Assembly: GCA_016788425.1 (NCBI GenBank)
Contig: JAEURQ010000001.1
Span: 62,001-126,000 of the forward strand
Length of the DNA: 64,000 nucleotides
Direction: 5' to 3'
Source of the DNA: Chthonomonas sp.
Lineage (GTDB): Bacteria > Armatimonadota > Fimbriimonadia > Fimbriimonadales > Fimbriimonadaceae
Positions 57,901-64,000 of the stretch are shown here, piece by piece. Position numbers and translations under genes: made by a program. The notes beneath the pieces were generated by a model, which worked only from the letters and a program-made list of their open reading frames with translations, ran no database searches and had not been told where the DNA came from. Positions within the stretch are counted from its first letter, which is position 1, and each line of letters begins with the position of its first letter.

Positions 57901-59421
57901 ATGGATACCGAAAAGTTCGAATGTCTCGCCGCGCAAGCGTTGGTTGGCCGCTATCTGGCGGGTGACGACCTGCCGGCGGAGCAACAATCCGAGTTGGAAA
58001 CGCACCTCGCGGCGTGTCCGGATTGCACGACCTTGCTTGAGGAAAAGCGCGCAGAGCTCATGCGAGAGCTCGCCAACAACAACGACTCGGCCACGCCTTC
58101 GCCCGCCACTGCCGAGCCTATTTCCGACGGAAACGAGGTCCTCAGCGCCGATCAAATCGCGGCGATGATGGATGCCGCCAACGCCGCCCCGGTCGCTGAT
58201 CCACTCCCGGATGTCGATGACAACGCTGTATTGACGCCGGACCAGATCGCGGCGATGATGGACGCCGCGAACGCGGAGCCGGTCGCCGACAATACCGCTC
58301 TGAGCGCCGACCAGATTGCGGCCATGCTCGAACCCGAACCCATCACCGCCACGAGCAACAGCGCGGTGGAGATTGTTTTCGACGAAGAAGAATTGCCCAC
58401 GGCGAACGTCGCCGCCGCTCCTGAGCCCGTGGTCGCCGCGGCCCCCGCGCCGGTGACTCCGACCGTGAGCGACGCCGAAACCGACGCGATTTTGAATGGC
58501 GGGATTGACGATTCTCACCTCGACGATTTGCTCGCCAACATTCCGCTACCCGTCGCCGCTCCGGTGGTGGAGGAAGTTGCGGTGGCCAACGAAGACGCCA
58601 TTCCGGTGGTGGCCGAAGCCCCGGAAGAGCCGAAGGAAGAAAAGCCCAAAGTTCGCATCCGTGTGGAAGGGTTGCCTATTCTGCTTGGCAAGAATCTCAA
58701 GACCATGGCCTATTCGGCCAGCCTCGGTTTGGTGCTGGTCGCCATGACGACCTTCGCCAAGAATCCGAGCACCATTTTCGGTGAACGCGCAGTGCCGCCG
58801 ACAGATGGCGCTGCCCACGGTCAGGAAGCTCCGAAGACTGACGAACACAAGCCCGACGAGCACAAACCCGACGAGCATGCCGAACCCAAAACTGATGCTC
58901 ACGGTGAAGAGCCGAAAACCGATGAGCACGCTGAGCCCAAAACGGATGAGCATGCGACGGAACCAAAAACGGACGAGCATGCCGAAGAGCCGGTGAAAAC
59001 CGACGCTCACGCCGAAGCCGATCCGCACGCCGAAGAAGACCCCAGCGCCGCCATGAAAGCGCGCATGAACAAGTTTGCCAGTGCCTCGGAAAAGGCGGCT
59101 GCTGCCGAAACCGCTCACGGCGATGAGCACGCTCCGGAGCCAAAGAAGGCGCCCAAGGCCACGCCGAGCGTCTCGCAGGAGAACAGCTACATGGTTGCTC
59201 GCGAAGGCAGCACAACCCACAAACCGCAAACTGGCCACAAGAAGGAAGTCAGCCACAAACCGACCGCGCCGAAGACCAGCGTGCGTCGCAAACCGGCCAC
59301 CTCTCACGCCGCGCCCAAGCGAACGACGGCCAAAAAGCCCGTCGCCAAAAAGCCGAGCGCACCGAAACCCTCAGGCGGCGGACTCAAGATTTACGACGAA
59401 CACGGGAATCCGATCAACTAA
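57901..59421 (+). CDS. Zinc-finger membrane protein with repeated FliM-like motifs and acidic/His repeats
   Basis: 506 residues. An N-terminal anti-sigma-type zinc finger (Cys8, His35, Cys39, Cys42) is followed by three near-identical LSADQIAAMM boxes at 81-90, 111-120 and 134-143, with two looser copies near 190-215. The boxes resemble the LSQDEIDALL CheY-binding peptide of FliM. One membrane helix lies at about 266-286. An extracytoplasmic part has nine TDEH/PDEH/TDAH repeats and a very basic Pro/Lys tail. No sigma factor gene is adjacent. It is probably cotranscribed with the STN-domain gene 4 nt later. Confidence 0.68.
   Translation: MDTEKFECLAAQALVGRYLAGDDLPAEQQSELETHLAACPDCTTLLEEKRAELMRELANNNDSATPSPATAEPISDGNEVLSADQIAAMMDAANAAPVADPLPDVDDNAVLTPDQIAAMMDAANAEPVADNTALSADQIAAMLEPEPITATSNSAVEIVFDEEELPTANVAAAPEPVVAAAPAPVTPTVSDAETDAILNGGIDDSHLDDLLANIPLPVAAPVVEEVAVANEDAIPVVAEAPEEPKEEKPKVRIRVEGLPILLGKNLKTMAYSASLGLVLVAMTTFAKNPSTIFGERAVPPTDGAAHGQEAPKTDEHKPDEHKPDEHAEPKTDAHGEEPKTDEHAEPKTDEHATEPKTDEHAEEPVKTDAHAEADPHAEEDPSAAMKARMNKFASASEKAAAAETAHGDEHAPEPKKAPKATPSVSQENSYMVAREGSTTHKPQTGHKKEVSHKPTAPKTSVRRKPATSHAAPKRTTAKKPVAKKPSAPKPSGGGLKIYDEHGNPIN
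58833..59042 (+). repeat. Tandem acidic/histidine repeats in the zinc-finger membrane protein
   Basis: About nine imperfect copies of a four-residue (T/P)D(E/A)H unit with Glu/Pro/Lys linkers, encoded by near-identical codons. The protein segment could bind divalent metals; DNA copy number could vary between strains. Confidence 0.75.
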
Positions 59422-59425
59422 CCTC

Positions 59426-60070
59426 ATGAAGACTCTAACCAAGTTCATTGCCCTGCTCGCGCTGACCATGTCGGCCGGCGCTGGGCTCGCTCAAGCCGAC
59501 GTCAAGATTGACCAGGGCACGATCACCATCAGCTCGCGAGGCCGCGACGTCCGTGAGATTCTGCACGACCTCTTTATTCAAGCGGGCCGCAGCTACGTGG
59601 TCGAGCACAACGTCAAAGGCTCGCTTTTTCTCGCTCTGCGAGGCATGGAGTTTGACGAGGTTCTCGAGGTGATTTGCAAGCAGTCGAGTTTGGACTACAC
59701 GCTCAAAAACGACATCTACTTCTTCACGCAAAAGGCGGGCAACAAGCCCAGCCCGCACGCGCCGACGACGGCAGCCCCGGCGGCCAAACCGACCGGTCGC
59801 CTTAACGCAACGGTGCTCAAGAAAACGGTGAACACCAACTTTCTGCGGACGGACCTGCGCACGATTGCGGCGGAACTTGGCAAGCAAACGGGCGTGACGA
59901 TTACGATCCACGCGGACGTGCCGAAGTACGCGCTCGACCTCGTGCTGAAGAAGTCATCGCTCGGTTACGGCCTCAAGATGATCACCGAAGCCCTAACTCT
60001 ACAAACCGTGTTCACCGAGACCGGCACGATCAATCTCGTCCCGGCGACCGCGAAAACGGACAAACACTAA
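59426..60070 (+). CDS. Exported STN-domain (secretin/TonB N-terminal) protein
   Basis: 214 residues with a signal peptide (MKTLTKFIALLALTMSAGAGLA). Two STN-like folds are visible: ISSRGRDVREILHDLF with FDEVLEVICKQSSLDY and, after a Pro/Ala linker, RTDLRTIAAELGKQTGV with YALDLVLKKSSLGYGL. This domain is found at the N-terminus of secretins and TonB receptors; here it stands alone, so it may be a periplasmic partner of a secretin. It follows the zinc-finger gene by 4 nt. Confidence 0.8.
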   Translation: MKTLTKFIALLALTMSAGAGLAQADVKIDQGTITISSRGRDVREILHDLFIQAGRSYVVEHNVKGSLFLALRGMEFDEVLEVICKQSSLDYTLKNDIYFFTQKAGNKPSPHAPTTAAPAAKPTGRLNATVLKKTVNTNFLRTDLRTIAAELGKQTGVTITIHADVPKYALDLVLKKSSLGYGLKMITEALTLQTVFTETGTINLVPATAKTDKH

Positions 60071-60267
60071 GCGCGCCAAAGCGCTCGGATTCCTGACCCG
60101 GAAAGGAAGGCCCCCGCTAGGAGCATGATGATGCTCATCGGCGTGGGGCCGTCTTCTTGTTTCCAAAGCTGCCATCCGCCGCTGAGGCTGAGCACACCGC
60201 AGGCGACCAGCAGAATGTTCACGGCGCGCCACGAGAACATGCGCCATCGGGCAAAAAACCGCCTCAC
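60067..60267 (-). CDS. Small two-helix membrane protein, uncertain
   Basis: 66 residues from GTG (or 57 from an internal ATG at 60240), with two hydrophobic helices (about 15-33 and 44-60) joined by a short polar loop. Its stop converges on the STN gene with a 4-bp overlap. The gap holds nothing else. No family is recognised and there is no strong start signal. Confidence 0.42.
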   Translation of the reverse strand: MRRFFARWRMFSWRAVNILLVACGVLSLSGGWQLWKQEDGPTPMSIIMLLAGAFLSGSGIRALWRA

Positions 60268-60317
60268 TTTCCGAGTTTTACCGTTTGGCTAAGATTCCGC
60301 GCAAAACGCGCCAACAA

Positions 60318-60323
60318 TAAACT
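60318..60323 (+). promoter_or_regulatory. -10 box of the diguanylate cyclase gene
   Basis: TAAACT lies 7 nt before the ATG at 60331. AAGGA sits immediately against the ATG and is too close to act as a Shine-Dalgarno, supporting a leaderless start. Confidence 0.55.
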
Positions 60324-60330
60324 GCAAGGA

Positions 60331-62040
60331 ATGGCAAAACAAACCCCGAAGATTCCGGACGAGCGCAAACAGGCGCGGCTATTGGGCTATCTCAGCATCC
60401 TGGCCACGGCAACCCTGATTGCGAGTCTCGCGGTGCTCGGCCTGACCACGCTTTGGTTCAATCGAACCAGCCACAGCCAAGCCAAATTCCTCACCCTCTT
60501 GGAGCGACAACACGCCGGGGCCGAACGCCTGAGCAAGCAAGCCATGGTCGTTTCGGAATCGCGCCGATCGCCGCGCACTCGCGGCGTCGCAGTAACGCCC
60601 AAGTACGGCGCCAAGACCCTCGACAAGTTCGTGAGCGAACTCGGCGAGTGGCAAAGCCGCCAAAAGATTTTAGTGCTGGGTGATGCCAGCATCGGGCTCG
60701 AAACGCCGCCCAGCACCTTGTTTGGCGCGGCTTTCGCCGAGAGCGACAAGTATTACGCCAAGCTCGTCGAGGGCTTTACCTTCCTGCGCGAGAACCCGAC
60801 CGCTGACGGCGACACGCCGGCCTTGCGCTCGAAACTCGCCGAGATGGCCAAGGTCACCGACCCGTTCCGCGACTCGCTGCGCAAGGTCGCCGACGTCATG
60901 GAAGGCGAAATCAAGAAGCGCGACGCGCTCTACGCCAAGATCACGGTCGCGTGCTCATTGCCGATCATCATCACGCTTTTGTTTATCGTGTTCGTGATGA
61001 CCAAGGGCAACCTTGCTCGCCTGAACCGGGCGATTCGTGAGCTCGAAGGCGCGAAGGGCAAACTGGCCGATTCGCTTAGCGAGGCCAAGACGGCGCTTAA
61101 CCTCTCGCACATGGCGAGTCGCCGCTTTGAACAACTTTTTGCCGGTCTGCCGATTGGATGTTTTACCTGCGACGCGCACGGGGTGATCTACGAGTGGAAT
61201 ACCGCCGCCGAACAACTTACCGGTTTCGCGCCGTTTGAGGTCTACATGAAGTCCATTTACGAAACAGTGTATGCCGGCGGCGATCACCAACTGATCCGCG
61301 GCTACATTGACCGCGTGATGGCGGGCGAAGAAATCAACGGCGTCGAGATGGAAGAAACCCGCAAGGACGGAAGCCGCTACACCGCCATGGTGAACCTGCT
61401 GCCGATGAAGGGCGCAAGCGGCGCCATCAGCAGCGTCATCATCGCCAACGCCGACATCACGGCCCTGAAGATTCGCGAGCACGAACTCGCCGAGAGCCGC
61501 GAAGAACTGCGCACGCTCAACCTTAAGCTGACCGCGCTCGCGACCACCGACGGCCTGACCGGCCTCATGAATCACCGCGCGTTCCAAGAGACCCTCGAGC
61601 GCAGTTACAAGGAGACGCAAGTCACGAGCGGCGATCTGAGCCTTGTGCTGCTGGACGTGGACCGCTTTAAGCAGTTTAACGACGAGTTTGGTCACCCCGC
61701 CGGCGACGCCGTATTGCGGCAAGTCGCCAAGATTCTCGCCCAAACCATCGGCGACAAAGGCTACGTGGCCCGCTACGGTGGCGAAGAGTTTGTCGTGATT
61801 CTGCCCGGCATGCCGGCCCAGACCGCGATGCAAGTGACGGAACTCGCCCGAGTAGCTCTGGAGCAGGCGACGTGGCCGAACCGAGAAGTCACGGCGAGCT
61901 TTGGTGTGGCCACGCTTGGCGCGGCCTACTCGCAGCCGAGCGAGCTGATTCGCGATGCCGACCAGGCGCTGTATGCCTCCAAGGCGGGTGGTCGAAACCA
62001 AGTCACGCATTTTGACCAGCGAAAAGAATCGGTGGCTTAA
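60331..62040 (+). CDS. Membrane-bound PAS-GGDEF diguanylate cyclase
   Basis: 569 residues. Two membrane helices (about 20-42 and 206-228) flank an extracytoplasmic sensor. A cytoplasmic PAS domain (FTCDAHGVIYEWNTAAEQLTG, about 270-385), a coiled linker and a GGDEF domain follow (DGLTGLMNHRAF, LLDVDRFKQFND, ARYGGEEFVVI). The intact GGEEF predicts active cyclic di-GMP synthesis. The RxxD inhibitory site before it is absent, so product inhibition is probably weak. Confidence 0.93.
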   Translation: MAKQTPKIPDERKQARLLGYLSILATATLIASLAVLGLTTLWFNRTSHSQAKFLTLLERQHAGAERLSKQAMVVSESRRSPRTRGVAVTPKYGAKTLDKFVSELGEWQSRQKILVLGDASIGLETPPSTLFGAAFAESDKYYAKLVEGFTFLRENPTADGDTPALRSKLAEMAKVTDPFRDSLRKVADVMEGEIKKRDALYAKITVACSLPIIITLLFIVFVMTKGNLARLNRAIRELEGAKGKLADSLSEAKTALNLSHMASRRFEQLFAGLPIGCFTCDAHGVIYEWNTAAEQLTGFAPFEVYMKSIYETVYAGGDHQLIRGYIDRVMAGEEINGVEMEETRKDGSRYTAMVNLLPMKGASGAISSVIIANADITALKIREHELAESREELRTLNLKLTALATTDGLTGLMNHRAFQETLERSYKETQVTSGDLSLVLLDVDRFKQFNDEFGHPAGDAVLRQVAKILAQTIGDKGYVARYGGEEFVVILPGMPAQTAMQVTELARVALEQATWPNREVTASFGVATLGAAYSQPSELIRDADQALYASKAGGRNQVTHFDQRKESVA

Positions 62041-62098
62041 CCCCGCCTTAACCATCGGTTAGTACAGTGAATTCAGCCCTTTCGTTGGGCGGCGTAGC

Positions 62099-62124
62099 TT
62101 GACAACCGATCTTCCATGTAAAAT
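62099..62124 (+). promoter_or_regulatory. Possible promoter of the KOW/barrel-protein operon
   Basis: TTGACA (62099-62104) and TAAAAT (62119-62124) are strong boxes, but the spacer is only 14 nt, which is short. The leader would be about 16 nt with an SD. Confidence 0.4.
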
Positions 62125-62135
62125 GCGAACTCTAG

Positions 62136-62140
62136 TAGGA
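62136..62140 (+). promoter_or_regulatory. Shine-Dalgarno that selects a TTG start
   Basis: AGGAG lies 7 nt before TTG at 62148, the only start candidate that gives the full N-terminal barrel. Confidence 0.7.
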
Positions 62141-62147
62141 GTTCACA

Positions 62148-63269
62148 TTGGGTAGCGCATACACGCCAGGTTTAACCGTCAGCGGAGACGTCATTGTCCG
62201 CCGCGTCCGTCGTCTTCCGATTAAGGGGGAAGTCTTGGTCAAAGTTGGCGACCATGTGACGAGCGACTCGGCTGTGGCGCGAGCCCTCTTGCCAGGCCTC
62301 TTGCAGACGATGAAGATCGCCGACCTCCTCGGGGTAGAAGCCAAGGAAGCGCGGCCATTTCTCGAAGTGAAGGAAGGCGACAAGCTCGAAAAAGGGCAGT
62401 TGCTTTGCGAAACCAAGGGATTCTTCGGCCTCGGCAAACGCAAGGTGCTGGCCGAGTTTGAAGGCACCATCGAATCCATGTCGGATATCACCGGCAACAT
62501 GCTGATTCGCGAGGCCCCGATTCCGGTGGACATTTCCGCCTACGTCGATGGCAAGGTCGCCGAGGTGATTGACGGCGAAGGCGCGATTATCGAAACGCGC
62601 GGCGCACTGGTGCAAGGAATCTTTGGCATCGGCGGCGAACGCAACGGCCCGATCCGGTGCGCGGCCAGCGGGCCAGACCAGATTCTGGAGCCCGAGCACA
62701 TCCACGACACGGATAAGGGCAAGATCCTTATCGGCGGCGCGGGAATCACGTTCAGCGCGATGAAGAAGGCCGACGAGCTCGGCGTCATCGGCATCATTGT
62801 CGGCGGCATCAAGGATAGCGACCTCACCCACTTTTTAGGCTACGACATTGGCGTGGCCATCACCGGCCAAGAGCCCATCAACACCACGCTCGTGGTGACT
62901 GAAGGCTTCGGCTACCTCAACATGGCAGATCGGACGTTCAAGCTACTCCAATCGATGGAAGGGCGAACAGCGAGCATCAATGGTGCGACTCAGATTCGAG
63001 CGGGTGTTATCCGACCGGAAATGATTAGCCCCGATTCCTCGCTATCTGGAGATGCCCGCGCAGCAGGGGGCGCCTTGGAACTAAAGATCGGTACGCCGAT
63101 CCGGGTGATTCGCGAACCGTATTTCGGTCGCCTCGGAACCGTCACCGGGCTGCCTGCGCAGCTCATGGTGGTGGAGTCGGGGACAGAAGTACGGGTGTTG
63201 CAAGCGAAGCTCGACAATGGTGACGAGGCCCTAGTGCCGCGCGCCAATGTTGAGATTATCGCGACATGA
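62148..63269 (+). CDS. Barrel-sandwich and KOW-like domain protein of unknown function
   Basis: 373 residues from TTG. The N-terminal half has strands typical of lipoyl/biotinyl-like barrels (VLVKVGDHVTSDSAVAR, LEVKEGDKLEKGQLLCETKG, ISAYVDGKVAEVID). A Gly-rich middle (ILIGGAGITFSAMKKADELG, IIVGGIKDSDL) may bind a nucleotide or ligand. The end (PIRVIREPYFGRLGTVTGL) is KOW-like. No Lys lipoylation motif is seen. Its stop overlaps the response regulator start (ATGA), suggesting functional or stoichiometric coupling. Confidence 0.75.
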   Translation: MGSAYTPGLTVSGDVIVRRVRRLPIKGEVLVKVGDHVTSDSAVARALLPGLLQTMKIADLLGVEAKEARPFLEVKEGDKLEKGQLLCETKGFFGLGKRKVLAEFEGTIESMSDITGNMLIREAPIPVDISAYVDGKVAEVIDGEGAIIETRGALVQGIFGIGGERNGPIRCAASGPDQILEPEHIHDTDKGKILIGGAGITFSAMKKADELGVIGIIVGGIKDSDLTHFLGYDIGVAITGQEPINTTLVVTEGFGYLNMADRTFKLLQSMEGRTASINGATQIRAGVIRPEMISPDSSLSGDARAAGGALELKIGTPIRVIREPYFGRLGTVTGLPAQLMVVESGTEVRVLQAKLDNGDEALVPRANVEIIAT

Positions 63270-63937
63270 AAGTCCTGCTCGTAGAAGACGAACCCACCAT
63301 CGTAGAAACCGTGTCCCTGAAGCTTCGCCGCGAAGGGTACACGGTTTTTTCGTGCCCGACCGCCGAGGAAGGCATGCGGATTCATCGCCAGGTGAAACCC
63401 GACTTGCTGCTGCTGGATGCCATGCTTCCGCAGCGCAGCGGCTTTGAACTGTGCCGCGCCATCCGCAAAGAGAGCCAGGTGCCGATCATTTTTCTCACCG
63501 CGCGGGCCAGCGATTCCGACCGCGTGACGGGCCTGGAAATGGGCGCCGACGACTATATCACCAAGCCATTTAATCTGGCCGAGCTCGCGGCCCGCGTGAA
63601 GGCCGTGCTGCGGCGCACGAATTCGGACAAGCCCGTGGACGCCGTCGAAAGCGGCAACCTGCGCCTGGATCCGAGCCGACACGAGGCCATGATGGATGGC
63701 AAGCCGCTGGACCTTTCGCCGAAGGAGTTTCAGCTGCTCTACTTTCTAATGCGCTATCCCGGCCAGGTGTTTGGTCGCGACACGCTTCTCGACCGCGTGT
63801 GGGGTCAGGACGCCTTTGTGAGTCCGCGAACCGTGGACGTGCACGTGCGGTGGTTGCGGCAACGCATCGAGCCGGATGCCGCCAATCCGGTGCGGATCAT
63901 TACGATTCGTGGCGTCGGCTACCGATTTACCGCCTAA
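63266..63937 (+). CDS. OmpR-family response regulator
   Basis: 223 residues. A receiver domain (KVLLVEDEPTIVE acidic pair, phosphoacceptor Asp in LLLLDAMLP, TAR and KPF residues) is joined to a winged-helix DNA-binding domain (LDLSPKEFQLLYFLMRYPGQVFGRDTLLDRVWG, TVDVHVRWLRQRIE). No histidine kinase lies next to it within the window; a gene beginning at 63957 is not a kinase from its first residues. Confidence 0.94.
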   Translation: MKVLLVEDEPTIVETVSLKLRREGYTVFSCPTAEEGMRIHRQVKPDLLLLDAMLPQRSGFELCRAIRKESQVPIIFLTARASDSDRVTGLEMGADDYITKPFNLAELAARVKAVLRRTNSDKPVDAVESGNLRLDPSRHEAMMDGKPLDLSPKEFQLLYFLMRYPGQVFGRDTLLDRVWGQDAFVSPRTVDVHVRWLRQRIEPDAANPVRIITIRGVGYRFTA

Positions 63938-63944
63938 GGCTGGC

Positions 63945-63950
63945 TATACT
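63945..63950 (+). promoter_or_regulatory. -10 box of the last, partial gene
   Basis: TATACT lies 6 nt before the ATG at 63957. Confidence 0.55.
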
Positions 63951-63956
63951 GCGAAC

Positions 63957-64000
63957 ATGAATCGTCGCGAATTCCTTGTCGCCTCGGCCGCCATCCCCGC
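63957..64000 (+). CDS. Partial gene: start of a Tat-exported protein
   Basis: Only 14 codons are inside the window, MNRREFLVASAAIP, which is the beginning of a twin-arginine signal peptide. The rest is outside, so the product cannot be named. A TATACT -10 box precedes it closely. Confidence 0.6.
   Translation, partial: MNRREFLVASAAIP

Overview
This window is a GC-rich (roughly 60% by eye), densely packed bacterial chromosome segment with short intergenic gaps and no insertion sequence, integrase, phage gene or CRISPR array. No stretch over 300 bases lacks a gene; the longest gap, about 264 bases upstream of groEL, holds a hairpin, a promoter and a CIRCE-like operator. The organism is an aerobe with an alternative complex III and a caa3-type A2 oxidase. 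It also carries a CtaA-CtaB fusion, RNase J, a Ycf45-like R3H ATPase, ThyX, and a DUF1501/PSD1 (planctomycete-type cytochrome) pair. I infer Armatimonadota (Fimbriimonadia-like) as the best guess; Planctomycetota, Acidobacteriota and Chloroflexota are weaker alternatives. No 16S gene is present to settle it.

Layout. 0-6 kb: parvulin PPIase, rsmI, Wza-like exporter, terminator, pdxS, then a divergent Nudix/EEP-nuclease pair sharing one symmetrical -10 box. 5.9-6.8 kb: a low-GC islet with a 49-residue ORF overlapping a secreted protein of unknown function. 6.9-10.4 kb: metallophosphoesterase, LacI regulator, R3H ATPase. 10.6-15.4 kb: three exported proteins (lipoprotein, 877-aa protein with a degenerate gluzincin motif, lipoprotein). 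15.5-18.7 kb: acyl-CoA ligase, exported hypothetical, NAGPA protein. 18.8-33.4 kb: respiratory block, with fused heme-A/heme-O synthase, then actA-B-C-D-E-F, a small membrane protein, sco, coxB-A-C-D and a strong terminator. 33.5-38 kb: dapB, an exported protein, rel, an SGNH hydrolase.

38.2-41.7 kb: groL with no groES beside it, then a low-GC orphan with a DUF4062/TIR-like N-terminus and TPR-like C-terminus, the most accessory-looking gene. 41.7-45.7 kb: PSD1 and DUF1501. 45.7-50.6 kb: speE, rnj, prfB (no programmed frameshift), GH29 fucosidase. 50.6-53.9 kb: ComEA-like protein, small exported protein, DinB-like protein, tRNA-His, thyX-ruvC. 53.9-57.8 kb: uvrC, DegT aminotransferase and a membrane protein with presenilin-type motifs. 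57.9-64 kb: zinc-finger membrane protein with repeated FliM-like motifs, STN-domain protein, PAS-GGDEF cyclase, KOW/barrel protein, OmpR-type regulator, and the first codons of a Tat-exported protein.

The respiratory genes form one pathway: quinol is oxidised by ActABCDEF and electrons pass to the cytochrome-c-fused CoxB and CoxA. Sco delivers copper, and the upstream fusion supplies heme A. thyX, ruvC and uvrC group nucleotide supply and DNA repair.

A cross-cutting observation is that most transcription-unit heads carry a TANNNT -10 box only 5-12 nt before the start codon. This implies widespread leaderless mRNAs, and it also fixes several start codons.
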